Made by a program: the position numbers and the translations under genes. DNA of 64,000 nucleotides from Massilia sp. 9096 (GTDB lineage: Bacteria; Pseudomonadota; Gammaproteobacteria; Burkholderiales; Burkholderiaceae_D), in NCBI RefSeq assembly GCF_000745265.1, contig NZ_JQNN01000001.1, positions 1,550,001-1,614,000 on the forward strand, written 5' to 3'. Shown here one piece after another: positions 1 to 8,943 of this stretch (the first letter of the stretch is position 1; the number at the start of each line of letters is the position of its first letter). A model generated the notes under the pieces. That model worked only from the letters and a program-made list of their open reading frames with translations, was not told the DNA's origin and made no database searches.

Positions 1-89
1 GCTGCCAGCGCGGCGGCGATCGCCGCCATCGGCAGGACCAGGCGGACGTCTTTCGCGACGCCGGCCAGTTTCTGAATCTGTTTACTCAT
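1..89 (-). CDS. Start of an exported protein (cut by window edge)
   Basis: Only the first 29 codons lie in the window. The start ATG at 87-89 is preceded by a good ribosome site (GGAGAAG). The peptide begins MSKQIQKLAGVAKDV and runs into a hydrophobic Ala-rich stretch, which looks like a signal peptide. It follows the porin by 33 bp on the same strand, so it is probably the distal gene of the hexuronate operon. The product cannot be named from this fragment; a periplasmic or outer-membrane role in uronate or pectin use is a guess from context only. Confidence 0.5.
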   Translation of the reverse strand, partial: MSKQIQKLAGVAKDVRLVLPMAAIAAALA

Positions 90-122
90 GGATTGCTTCT
101 CCGGGTGTCTCTTCTGGTTGTA

Positions 123-1409
123 TTAGAAGCGTGCGATCAAGCCGATACCGAAGGCGCGCGGGCTGTCGCCCGGCGCCAGGTAGGCGTCGCTCTTGCCGAT
201 GTCGTTGCTGTAAATCGGCGCCTGGCCCAGGTTCACGCTCTGCTGGGCGCGGTTGCGGATCTTGGTGTAGTAGACGTACGGGCTGAGGTAGCGGTTCAGG
301 TTGAAGATCGCACCGATCGAGTACTGGGTCGCACCGAAGTCGCCGTTGTTGGCGAAGGTGGTGTTCTTCAGGTCGTACAGCTTGCCGTAGGACGCCATCA
401 CGGTCGCGCGGCCGAAGTCTTGCGCGATCGAGGCCATGGCCGCGTTCTGCTTCATGGTGCCGTAGGTCGAGCCGGCATAGAAGCTGCCGGCGCTCGGCAC
501 GGCCACGTCTTCGTAGCCGTAGCGGCCCTGCTCGAAGCCCAGGCCGATGGTGGTGTGGGTCGGCAGCTTGTAGACGCCCACGACCTTCGCGAAGTCGGTC
601 TTGGCGCCGGCGACTTCGCCGGTGCGGAAGCCGAAGCCCTGGGTCAGCATGTCGGTGTTGACGCCGGTGCTGTTCTGGCGGTCGTAGCCGACGCCCAGCG
701 ACAGCGGGCCCCAGGTGTACTTGGCGGCCACCGACCAGCGTGCGCGGTTGGTGTTGCTGTCCTGGGTCTCGTCGAAGCCGTAGGAAGCGCCGACCTGCAG
801 GCCGTAATACACCGGCGACAGGTAGTGCGCCGAATTCTTGTAGCGTGCTTCGCCGCGCGAGAACACGCTGTCGGCATTGCCCGACATCTGGGCCGAGGTG
901 TTGTTCCACACGTCCAGGCCGCGCACGGTCAGGCCGAGGTTGCCGCCCAGCTCACCGCCCGAGCCGATCAGGCTGCGGTACACCGAGTCGTTGTTACCGA
1001 TGACAAAGGTACCGAACTTGGCGCTTTCGATACCGACGTAGCTGTTGCGCGAGCTCAGCGTCTGCGACTGGCCGCGGGTGTTCACGCCGCCTTCGTCGAA
1101 GTTGTTGAGTGCGCCCTCGAGCTGCCACACGCCCTTGATGTCATCGGTGACGCCGATGTTGCCGCGAAAGCCGATACGCGAGTTGCCGTCGGAGACACGG
1201 CCGCGGGTGCTGTACGGCGTGGCGCCGCCGGTCGCCTGCACCGACTCGATCTGGCCATTCAGGAAGCCGTAGATCTGGGTGTCCACCTTCATGTTGGCGA
1301 GCTCGCCGAGGGTGGTCGAATTGGTCGTCTCCGCCTGTGCGGCGCTCGTCAGGAAAGCCAGCGCAGCCGCTGCCAGGATGGTCTTCCTGCTAGTGATGGA
1401 ATACGTCAT
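123..1409 (-). CDS. Outer membrane porin, general Gram-negative type
   Basis: 428 residues with a typical signal peptide ending near SAAQAE, then repeated amphipathic beta strands rich in Gly, Tyr and Asn. The last residue is Phe, the usual assembly signal of outer-membrane barrels. Sequence style (IYGFLNGQIESV, SRIGFRGNIG, NSYVGIES) is that of the betaproteobacterial OmpC-like porins. A longer in-frame reading upstream lacks a signal peptide at its N-terminus, so the ATG at 1407-1409 is chosen. It lies 43 bp downstream of exuT on the same strand, which suggests that it lets uronates or oligouronides cross the outer membrane. Substrate is inferred only from position. Confidence 0.88.
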   Translation of the reverse strand: MTYSITSRKTILAAAALAFLTSAAQAETTNSTTLGELANMKVDTQIYGFLNGQIESVQATGGATPYSTRGRVSDGNSRIGFRGNIGVTDDIKGVWQLEGALNNFDEGGVNTRGQSQTLSSRNSYVGIESAKFGTFVIGNNDSVYRSLIGSGGELGGNLGLTVRGLDVWNNTSAQMSGNADSVFSRGEARYKNSAHYLSPVYYGLQVGASYGFDETQDSNTNRARWSVAAKYTWGPLSLGVGYDRQNSTGVNTDMLTQGFGFRTGEVAGAKTDFAKVVGVYKLPTHTTIGLGFEQGRYGYEDVAVPSAGSFYAGSTYGTMKQNAAMASIAQDFGRATVMASYGKLYDLKNTTFANNGDFGATQYSIGAIFNLNRYLSPYVYYTKIRNRAQQSVNLGQAPIYSNDIGKSDAYLAPGDSPRAFGIGLIARF

Positions 1410-1452
1410 TGGAAGGTCTCTTTTTTTAACAAATAAAGCAGAAAATGCCTGC

Positions 1453-2751
1453 TCAGGACTGCGCCGCCGCTGCGGACGGAGCAACGTTCAAGGGTGGACG
1501 GGGTCCGCTATCGCGCACCAATATCCACACCACGACTGCCGCCAGCACGTCGAACACGGCCAGCACGACGAACATCGGGCTATAGCCCACGTGCGTGACC
1601 AGGACGCCGAACAGCAGAGTGAACAGCGTCGCGCCCAGGTAGCCGGACATGCCGGCAAGACCGGTCGCGGTCGCCACTTCGTTCTTGCCGAACACGTCGG
1701 ACGTGATGGCGTACAGCGCCCCGGAGAGAGTCTGGTGCGCAAAGCCGCCGATGCACAGGAGGAAGATCGCGGTGTAGGGGCTGGCCACCAGGCCAATGCA
1801 CCCTGGGGCGATCATACACAGCGAACCGAACGTCATGACATACTTTCTGGAACTAAATAGTGTTACGCGGAAATGCTTGTGGACAAAAGGCGACAGATAG
1901 CCGCCCAGCACGCAGCCGATGTCCGCCGCCAGGAACGGCAGCCATGCAAAAGCAGCAATTTCTTTCAGGTCCATGTGGCGCTCGGTCGCCATGTACAGCG
2001 GGATCCAGGCGTTGAAGGTCTGCCAGGCCGGCTCGGACAGGAAGCGCGGCACCGCGATCGACCAGAAATTCTGGCTGCGCACGATCTCGCGCCAGGGCGC
2101 CTTGGCGGCGCCGTCCTGGTGCTTGGCTTCCTGGCCGGCCAGGATGTAGCTGCGCTCGGCCTCGCTCAGGCGCTTCTGGTCGCGCGGGTGCTTGTAGAAC
2201 AACGTCCAGCACAGCGTCCAGACGATGCCGATCGCGCCCACGACCACGAACGACCACTGCCAGCCGGCGTGCAGGATGCACCACACCACCAGCGGCGGCG
2301 CGCACAGGGCGCCGATCGAGGACCCGATGTTGAACCAGCCGATCGCCACCGAGCGTTCGCGCGCCGGGAACCATTCGGTCGTGGCCTTGATGCCGGCCGG
2401 GATACCGGCCGCCTCGGTCAGGCCCAGCATGCCGCGGAAGAACGCCATGCTCTGCCAGCCCTTCGCGAAGGCGGCGCAGGCGCAGGCCAGCGACCAGGCC
2501 AGCGCAAACACGGCGGAGCCCATCTTGGTGCCGATCGCATCCAGCACGAAGCCGGCCACCGGCTGCATCAGGGCGTAGCAGACCTGCCACGCCACCACCA
2601 CGTACGAGTACTCCTTGGTGGACATGTTCAGGTCGGCCATCATGGTCGGCGCGGCGACCGACAGGGTGTTGCGCGCCAGGTAGTTGACGATCAGGCCGAG
2701 CGTCACCAGCCCGACCATCCACCAGCGCATGCCTTTCATTTTGCCGTTCAT
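1453..2751 (-). CDS. exuT: MFS hexuronate transporter (ExuT-like)
   Basis: 432-residue major facilitator protein with about 12 membrane segments. The first helix and following loop (RWWMVGLVTLGLIVNYLARN) match the anion:cation symporter branch that contains the ExuT galacturonate/glucuronate permeases. The TAAGIP-like stretch LTEAAGIPAGIKATTEWFPA is typical of that branch. A strong ribosome site (GGAGG) precedes the ATG. It lies about 100 bp downstream of uxaB on the same strand, so it would supply D-galacturonate and D-glucuronate to the enzymes encoded just upstream. The family call is firm; the exact substrate comes from the operon. Confidence 0.85.
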   Translation of the reverse strand: MNGKMKGMRWWMVGLVTLGLIVNYLARNTLSVAAPTMMADLNMSTKEYSYVVVAWQVCYALMQPVAGFVLDAIGTKMGSAVFALAWSLACACAAFAKGWQSMAFFRGMLGLTEAAGIPAGIKATTEWFPARERSVAIGWFNIGSSIGALCAPPLVVWCILHAGWQWSFVVVGAIGIVWTLCWTLFYKHPRDQKRLSEAERSYILAGQEAKHQDGAAKAPWREIVRSQNFWSIAVPRFLSEPAWQTFNAWIPLYMATERHMDLKEIAAFAWLPFLAADIGCVLGGYLSPFVHKHFRVTLFSSRKYVMTFGSLCMIAPGCIGLVASPYTAIFLLCIGGFAHQTLSGALYAITSDVFGKNEVATATGLAGMSGYLGATLFTLLFGVLVTHVGYSPMFVVLAVFDVLAAVVVWILVRDSGPRPPLNVAPSAAAAQS

Positions 2752-2854
2752 AATTCAGCCTCCAAGGTTGCTTGCGCGGACACGCCTGCGCGCGCCCGTC
2801 CGGGCCGTTGGGCGCGGATGCGCCGCCGGCCTCTATCGATGTTGCGTTGCGTAT

Positions 2855-4300
2855 CTAGCCGAGCGCCGCGCGCATCCCCTGCGTGCGGATCCGCTCCAGG
2901 TCGGCGCCGACGGCATCGGCCAGGCCGGCGACCGCGTTCAGGTCCCTGCCCCACAGCGCCGTGTGGCCGAGCCAGCCGGACACCAGCTCGGCCAGGGTCC
3001 AGGCGCCGGCGTCGACCCTGGCCCAGCCCTGCCGGAACCAGGCCAGCGTGGCCGGATCGTCGGCCAGCGGGATGACGTCGCCGCGGTACAGGGCCATGGT
3101 CGCGGCCAGGGCCAGGACCAGGCGCCGCGGCAGCTCGCCGCCGTGGCGTTCGGTGTAGCGCAACAGTTGCGGCAGCACGCGCGCGGCGAACTTGCTCCAG
3201 CTGTTGAGCGCGATCGAGGCCAGCTTGTGGTGGATCGCCGGGTTGCGAAAGCGCCGCAGCACGTCGGCCGCGAAGGCTTCCAGCTCGCCGCGGTCCATGT
3301 CGAGCGCGGGGATGATCTCGTCGTCGATCGCGCTGCGCAGGAAACCGCCCACCTGCACATCCTCGACCGACTCGCGCACCGCTTCCAGGCCGGCCAGCAG
3401 TGCGACCGGCACCAGCGTGGTGTGGCCGCCGTTGAGGATGCCGACCTTGCGCTTCTTGTACGGGGTGATGTCGTCGACCAGCTCGACGTTCAGGCCGCTG
3501 CCCGCCAGTTTCAGTTCGTCGCCGACCCAGGCCGGGCCCTGGATCACGAACAGATGGTAGTACTCGGCCGCGACCAGGAAGGGGTCGAGGTAGCCCAGGT
3601 CGGCCCGGATCTCGGCTTCGTCGCCGGCCGGATAGCCGGTGACGATGCGGTCGACCAGCGTCGAGCAGAAGGTATTGGCCTCGTCGATCCAGCGCGCGAA
3701 GCCGGCGTCGAGCCGCCACAGCGAGGCGAAGTGCAGCACCGCGCCCTTGAGCGCCGGGCCGTTCTGGTCGATCAGCTCGCACGGCAGCAGCACCAGCCCC
3801 TTGTCGCGCGCGCCCTCGAAGGCGCGATAGCGCTGGAACAGGAACCGGGTCAGCTTGGCCGGGAAGCTGCTCGGCGGCGCATCCTCGAAGCGGTCGGTGT
3901 CATTCGTCGCGATGCCGGCTTCCGTGGTGTTCGAGACCACGAAACGCAGGTCCGGAGCCACCGCCAGCGCGAGGTAGTCGGCATACATCGTGTTCGGATC
4001 GAGCTCGCGCTGTACGCATTCGACGGTGCGGTAGTCCTTGACCGCATGCCCGGCTTGGTCCAGGCCGCGCACCAGCACGGTGAACAGGCCGTCCTGCTCG
4101 TCCAGCAGCGCGGCCTTGCCGCCGCCGCGCGGGCGCACGATGACCACGCCGGCATCCAGGCCGGTGCGCTCGTTGAGCAGGTCGACCTGCCAGTCGAAGA
4201 AGCCGCGCATGAAGTTGCCCTGGCCGAACTGGAGGATCTTGATCGGCAGCGCGAACGGGCTGCTTCGTTTCAGTGCATGCATGTCGGTCACGGTGCTCAT
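2855..4300 (-). CDS. uxaB: Tagaturonate reductase (altronate oxidoreductase)
   Basis: 481 residues of the polyol/mannitol dehydrogenase family. The N-terminal dinucleotide fold shows LQFGQGNFMRGFFDW. The catalytic Lys region KKRKVGILNGGHTTL is intact around residue 275. It reduces D-tagaturonate to D-altronate with NADH in the cytoplasm. The start ATG overlaps the uxaA stop codon as TGATG, a coupling arrangement that fixes this start. A longer open reading frame upstream is only the unused frame of uxaA. Flanking uxaC, uxaA and exuT support the assignment over the related fructuronate reductase UxuB. Confidence 0.9.
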   Translation of the reverse strand: MSTVTDMHALKRSSPFALPIKILQFGQGNFMRGFFDWQVDLLNERTGLDAGVVIVRPRGGGKAALLDEQDGLFTVLVRGLDQAGHAVKDYRTVECVQRELDPNTMYADYLALAVAPDLRFVVSNTTEAGIATNDTDRFEDAPPSSFPAKLTRFLFQRYRAFEGARDKGLVLLPCELIDQNGPALKGAVLHFASLWRLDAGFARWIDEANTFCSTLVDRIVTGYPAGDEAEIRADLGYLDPFLVAAEYYHLFVIQGPAWVGDELKLAGSGLNVELVDDITPYKKRKVGILNGGHTTLVPVALLAGLEAVRESVEDVQVGGFLRSAIDDEIIPALDMDRGELEAFAADVLRRFRNPAIHHKLASIALNSWSKFAARVLPQLLRYTERHGGELPRRLVLALAATMALYRGDVIPLADDPATLAWFRQGWARVDAGAWTLAELVSGWLGHTALWGRDLNAVAGLADAVGADLERIRTQGMRAALG

Positions 4301-5898
4301 CACAGCGAAATGTCGCGCTTCCAGAAAATGAAGTCGTACTGCTGCAGGCGGTCGGCCTTGCATTTGTACTTGCCGCCGGCGGTGGCGACGACCATGTCGA
4401 GCAGGCCGCGCGCGACTTCCGGCAGCGGCTTGCCTTCGACGATCGGGCCGCAGTCGTAGTCGATCATGTCGGCCAGCTTGGCCGCGACGCGGCTGTTCGA
4501 CGAGATCTTCAGCACCGGCACGATCGGGTTGCCGGTCGGCGTGCCCAGGCCGGTCGAGAACAGCACCACGTTCGCGCCCGAGGCGACGATGCCGGTGACC
4601 GACTCGACGTCGCCGCCCGGGGTGCACAGCAGTGCCAGGCCGGGCTTGTCGGTCTGCTCGCCGTAGTCCAGCACTGAGACGATCGGCGAGGTGCCGCCCT
4701 TCTTGGCGGCACCGGCCGACTTCATCGCGTCCGTGATCAGGCCGTCGCGGATGTTGCCCGGGCTCGGGTTGTCGGCGAAGTGGGTGCCGACCGCCAGCGC
4801 GCGCTGCTCGAAGTCGCGCATCATGCCCAGGAAGCGGCGCTTGTCGTCGTCCTCGACGCAGCGCTCGATCAGGTTGGCCTCGACGCCGCACAGTTCCGGG
4901 AACTCGGCCAGGATCGACGAGCCGCCCAGGGCCACGACCATGTCCGAGACGTAGCCCATGGCCGGGTTGGCCGAGATGCCCGAGAATCCGTCCGAACCGC
5001 CGCACTTCACCCCGATCTTCAGGTGCGACAGCGGCACCGGCCGGCGTTGCACCTTGTTGGCGTCCTTCAGGTGCGCCAGCGTGTCCTGCAGGACCGCCTT
5101 CATCATCTTGTCTTCGCTGTCCCACTGCTGCTGTTCATAGATCAGCACGGGTTTGTCGAAGTTCGGGTTCTGCTTGGCCAGCGCGTCCTTGAACATGCCG
5201 ATCTGGGCGTTCTGGCAGCCCAGCGAGAACACGGTGATGCCTGCCACGTTCGGGTGGTCGGCATAGGCCGACAGCACCTTGCACAGCGAGCGCGCATCGG
5301 CGCGGGTGCCGCCGCAGCCGCCGTTGTGGGTGATCACGCGGACGCCGTCCAGGTTCGGGAACGGACGCACCACCGGTTTGGGCGCCTCCATGTCCTCGCC
5401 CAGCAGCTGGAAGGTCAGCGACGCCAGGTCGTCGCTGGCGTAGCCGAGCGGACGCTCGAGCGCGTTGCGCAGATGCTCGACGTTGCGGTTCTCGCAGAAC
5501 ACCAGCGGGAAAATCAGCCAGTAGTTGGCGGTGCCGACGCGGCCGTCGGCGCGCACCACGCCCTCGAAAGTGGCGCCCTGCAGGTCTGCCACCGCCGGCG
5601 GGGTCCAGGTGTACGGTGCCGATTCGCCGATCTCGACCTCGGCCGCATGGTGCGCCAGGTTCTCGGTGGTGACCGCTTCGCCCTTCCGGATCGGGCGCGT
5701 GGCCTTGCCGACCGGGACGCCGTACATGCTCATCACTTCGCCCTCGGCGAAGGCGCGGCGGGCCAGCTTGTGCTTGGTCTTGACAGGTGTGGAGACCAGG
5801 ATGTTCTCGTCGTTCCAGGTGACGACGTCGCCCGGGTTCAGGTCGGCCAGGGCGACCAGCATGCTGTCGTCCGGATGGATGCAGATTACGCGTTGCAT
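4300..5898 (-). CDS. uxaA: Altronate dehydratase
   Basis: 532 residues. An N-terminal SAF-type domain (residues 1-90) is followed by the UxaA catalytic domain. Cys-bearing motifs GGCGGTRAD, SLGCQNAQIG and KCGGSDGFSG are conserved family marks and probably bind the iron needed for dehydration. It converts D-altronate to 2-keto-3-deoxygluconate. The start lies 2 bp after the uxaC stop, and the stop overlaps the uxaB start, so the three genes are one translational unit. Length is slightly above the roughly 495 residues of the E. coli enzyme. Confidence 0.93.
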   Translation of the reverse strand: MQRVICIHPDDSMLVALADLNPGDVVTWNDENILVSTPVKTKHKLARRAFAEGEVMSMYGVPVGKATRPIRKGEAVTTENLAHHAAEVEIGESAPYTWTPPAVADLQGATFEGVVRADGRVGTANYWLIFPLVFCENRNVEHLRNALERPLGYASDDLASLTFQLLGEDMEAPKPVVRPFPNLDGVRVITHNGGCGGTRADARSLCKVLSAYADHPNVAGITVFSLGCQNAQIGMFKDALAKQNPNFDKPVLIYEQQQWDSEDKMMKAVLQDTLAHLKDANKVQRRPVPLSHLKIGVKCGGSDGFSGISANPAMGYVSDMVVALGGSSILAEFPELCGVEANLIERCVEDDDKRRFLGMMRDFEQRALAVGTHFADNPSPGNIRDGLITDAMKSAGAAKKGGTSPIVSVLDYGEQTDKPGLALLCTPGGDVESVTGIVASGANVVLFSTGLGTPTGNPIVPVLKISSNSRVAAKLADMIDYDCGPIVEGKPLPEVARGLLDMVVATAGGKYKCKADRLQQYDFIFWKRDISL

Positions 5899-5900
5899 GA

Positions 5901-7295
5901 TCAGAGCTTGAAGTAGTTCTTGGCGTTGTCGTAGCAGATGCCGCGCACGACCGTGGCCAGGGCCTCGAAGTCGTTCGGGTACTCGCCGCCCTCGACCCAT
6001 TCGCCGAGCTGGCGGCACACCAGGCGGCGGAAGTAGTCGTGGCGCGGGTAGGACGCGAAGCTGCGCGAATCGGTCACCATGCCGACGAACACGCCCAGCA
6101 CCGAATGGTTGGCGAAGGCCAGGATCTGGCTCAGGTTGCCGAGCTTGTGGTCGTTGAACCACCAGGCCGGACCGAACTGCACCTTGCCGGCGACGCTGCC
6201 GTCCTGGAAGTTGCCGATCATGGTCGACAGCACTTCGTTCATGGCCGGGTTCAGGTTGAACAGCATCGTCTTGGGCAGCTGGTCGTCGGCATCCAGCGCC
6301 GACAGCAGGGCCACCAGGCCGTTCGAGGTCGTCATGTCGGAGATCGAATCGTAGCCGGTGTCCGGGCCCAGGGTCTCGAGCATGCGCTGGTTGTTGTTGC
6401 GCATCGCGCCGATGTGGAAGCACATGGTCCAGTCGTAACGGGCATACACCTTGCCGACCGATTCCAGCAGGCCGCGCAGGTACTGGGCCTGCTCGAGATC
6501 GGAGAGCAGCTCGCCGGCCATGCGCTTGGCGAAGAAGGCTTCCAGCTGCTCGGCGCTCGCCGCCACGGTCGGCAGCGTGATGTCGATCGCGTGGTCGGAG
6601 ATGCGGCCGCCGCGCTCGTGGAAGTAGCCGACGCGGTTGGCCAGGGCGCTCATGAGCGCAGCGAACGAGTCGATCTTCACGCCCGAGACGTCGGCCAGGC
6701 GCGCCACGTACTCGACGAAGCCCGGGTTATTGATGCGCATCGCCTTGTCCGGGCGGTAGGCCGGCAGCACGCGCGTCTTCAGTTCCGACTTGGCGATCTC
6801 CGCGTGCTGCAGCAGGTCGTCGGCCGGGTCGTCGGTGGTGCAGGCGATTTCGACCTTCGCCTGCTCCAGGAAGGTCCAGGTGTCCATCGCGGCCAGCTTG
6901 GCGTTGGCCTGCTCCCAGATCGCGTCGGCGTTCTTTTCGTTGATGATCAGGTCGATGCCGAACAGGCGGCGCAGCTCCAGGTGGCTCCAGTGGTAGATCG
7001 GATTGCCGATCGCCAGCGGCAGCACGCGGCAGAACGCGTCGAACTTCTCGCGGTCCGAGCGCTCGCCGGTGCAGAACTCTTCCGGCACGCCGGCGGTGCG
7101 CATCAGGCGCCATTTGTAGTGGTCGCCGCCCAGCCACAGCTCGGCGATGTTGCGGAACTTCTTGCGCCCGGCGATTTCGCCCTGCTGCAGGTGCGAGTGG
7201 TAATCGATCACGGGCAGCTCGGCCGCCACCTCGTGGTACAGCTTCTTGGCGACGTCGGTGGTGAGAAGGAAATCCTGGTCCATGAAGGCGGTCAT
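5901..7295 (-). CDS. uxaC: Glucuronate isomerase (uronate isomerase)
   Basis: 464 residues of the amidohydrolase-fold uronate isomerases, close to the usual length of about 470. Key parts are the metal-binding DYHSHL near residue 32, HIGAMRNNN near 314 and TDSRSFASYPRHDYFRRL near 410. It interconverts D-glucuronate/D-fructuronate and D-galacturonate/D-tagaturonate, the first cytoplasmic step. It is the first gene of the minus-strand operon. A ribosome site AGGAG precedes the ATG at 7293-7295; a second in-frame ATG four codons later is also possible. Two palindromes at 7341-7375 lie just upstream. Confidence 0.94.
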   Translation of the reverse strand: MTAFMDQDFLLTTDVAKKLYHEVAAELPVIDYHSHLQQGEIAGRKKFRNIAELWLGGDHYKWRLMRTAGVPEEFCTGERSDREKFDAFCRVLPLAIGNPIYHWSHLELRRLFGIDLIINEKNADAIWEQANAKLAAMDTWTFLEQAKVEIACTTDDPADDLLQHAEIAKSELKTRVLPAYRPDKAMRINNPGFVEYVARLADVSGVKIDSFAALMSALANRVGYFHERGGRISDHAIDITLPTVAASAEQLEAFFAKRMAGELLSDLEQAQYLRGLLESVGKVYARYDWTMCFHIGAMRNNNQRMLETLGPDTGYDSISDMTTSNGLVALLSALDADDQLPKTMLFNLNPAMNEVLSTMIGNFQDGSVAGKVQFGPAWWFNDHKLGNLSQILAFANHSVLGVFVGMVTDSRSFASYPRHDYFRRLVCRQLGEWVEGGEYPNDFEALATVVRGICYDNAKNYFKL

Positions 7296-7340
7296 GCTCG
7301 TTTTGCTCCTTGTGTGTGGCCGGCCAAGCCCAGCGGTTAG

Positions 7341-7375
7341 CCTGATATATCAGGATGGTATGCCTAATATATTAG
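7341..7375. promoter_or_regulatory. Paired operator palindromes before uxaC
   Basis: CCTGATATATCAGG (7341-7354) and CTAATATATTAG (7364-7375) are both perfect palindromes and share the core TATAT. Their centres are 22 bp apart, about two helical turns, so two regulator dimers could bind the same DNA face. They lie 46-80 bp upstream of the uxaC start in an otherwise GC-rich region. By position they are the likely operator of a GntR-type uronate regulator (UxuR/ExuR/KdgR class), but no such regulator gene is in the window. The binding protein is inferred. Confidence 0.65.
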
Positions 7376-7637
7376 TTCTGCAAGGAGTTTTTCCGCTTGT
7401 CACGCTGGGCTGTTGCTAGATATCACGCAAACGCAACTCGGCCATAAGCGCGCGCATCCTGGCCAAAAGAAAAGCGAAGCGGGCCACGCCAAACGGGACC
7501 GTGTCCGTGCCTGGAAGACCGGTAGGACCGCCGCCGGCACTGGCGCCCTTCCTATGGGCGCGGTCCCGGCGCCGGATGCCGCATGGGGCGCGCGGTGTTA
7601 TTCTTCAGGCATCGACCATGACGTTCACGGAGTCCCG

Positions 7638-8930
7638 ATGTTTGACGAGCTGTTTCAATTACGCGAAAGCGGGACCGACGTCCGCACCGAAATGCTGGCC
7701 GGGCTGACGACCTTCCTGACCATGGCTTACATCATCTTCGTGAATCCGCAGATCCTGGGCGACGCCGGCATGCCGAAGGAAGCCGTGTTCGTCGCCACCT
7801 GCCTGGTGGCCGCGCTGGGCAGCGCGGTCATGGGGCTGTACGCCAACTATCCGATCGCGATGGCGCCGGGCATGGGGCTGAACGCTTACTTCGCCTACGC
7901 CGTCGTGCTGGGGATGAAGCTGCCGTGGCAGGCGGCGCTGGGGGCGGTGTTCGTGTCGGGCTGCCTGTTCATCCTGGCCTCGCTGTTCGGCCTGCGCGCG
8001 ATGATCGTCGACGGCATCCCGCGCTCGCTGCGGGTGGCCATCACGGTCGGCCTGGGGATGTTCCTGGCCCTGATCGCGCTGAAGAACGCCGGCATCGTGG
8101 TCGCCAGCGAGCCGACCCTGGTCAAGGCCGGGGACCTGCACCAGCCGGGCGCGATCCTGGCCATCGTCGGCTTCCTGCTGATCGTGACGCTCGACCGCCT
8201 GCGCGTGCGCGGCGCGATCCTGATCGGCATCGTGGCCGTCACGGTGCTCGGCTTCTTCTTCGGCGGGAACCAGTTCCACGGCCTGGTCTCGAGCCCGCCC
8301 TCGCTGGCCCCGACCTTCATGCAGCTGGACGTCAAGAGCGCGCTGGCGGTCGGGATCCTCAACGTGGTGCTGGTGTTCTTCCTGGTCGAGCTGTTCGACG
8401 CCACCGGGACGCTGATGGGCGTGGCCGGGCGCGCCGGCCTGCTGGTCGAAGGGAAAATGGACCGCTTGAACCGCGCCTTGCTGGCCGACAGCGGCGCGAT
8501 CGTCGCCGGCAGCCTGCTCGGCACCTCGAGCACCACCGCCTACGTCGAGAGCGCAGCCGGGGTGCAGGCCGGCGGGCGCACCGGTTTGACCGCACTGACG
8601 GTGGCCGTGCTGTTCCTGGCCTGCCTGTTCATCGCGCCGCTGGCCGGCGTGGTGCCGCCCTACGCCACCGCGCCGGCGCTGCTGTTCGTCGCCTGCCTGA
8701 TGCTGCGCGACCTCGGCGAGATCGAATGGGACGACACCACCGAGGCGGTTCCGGCCGCGATCACCGCGCTGGTGATCCCGTTCACCTACTCGATCGCCGA
8801 GGGCATCGCCTTCGGTTTCATCACCTACGCGGCGCTCAAGCTCACCACCGGGCGCGCGCGCGAGGTCAAGCCGGTGATCTGGGTGATCGCGGCGCTGTTC
8901 ACGTTCAAGTTCATCTACGTCGGCAGCTGA
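7638..8930 (+). CDS. Purine permease, AzgA/PbuG-type NCS2
   Basis: 430 residues, the usual length for the AzgA-like adenine/guanine/hypoxanthine permeases, with about 12-14 membrane segments. Diagnostic regions are EMLAGLTTFLTMAYIIFVNP near the N-terminus, MAPGMGLNAYFAY, and GTSSTTAYVESAAGVQAGGR in the second half. The start is the ATG at 7638 with GGAG 5 bp upstream; the open frame continues further 5-prime, but that stretch reads as non-coding Arg/Gly/Ala-rich filler. It stands alone, divergent from the uxa operon and convergent with the EAL gene. The base taken up (adenine versus guanine/hypoxanthine) cannot be told. Confidence 0.88.
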   Translation: MFDELFQLRESGTDVRTEMLAGLTTFLTMAYIIFVNPQILGDAGMPKEAVFVATCLVAALGSAVMGLYANYPIAMAPGMGLNAYFAYAVVLGMKLPWQAALGAVFVSGCLFILASLFGLRAMIVDGIPRSLRVAITVGLGMFLALIALKNAGIVVASEPTLVKAGDLHQPGAILAIVGFLLIVTLDRLRVRGAILIGIVAVTVLGFFFGGNQFHGLVSSPPSLAPTFMQLDVKSALAVGILNVVLVFFLVELFDATGTLMGVAGRAGLLVEGKMDRLNRALLADSGAIVAGSLLGTSSTTAYVESAAGVQAGGRTGLTALTVAVLFLACLFIAPLAGVVPPYATAPALLFVACLMLRDLGEIEWDDTTEAVPAAITALVIPFTYSIAEGIAFGFITYAALKLTTGRAREVKPVIWVIAALFTFKFIYVGS

Positions 8931-8943
8931 GCGGCGGCCGGCT

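Noticed and set aside
4301..5125. 5-prime extension of uxaB
   Set aside because: It is only the alternate frame of uxaA; the TGATG overlap fixes the uxaB start.
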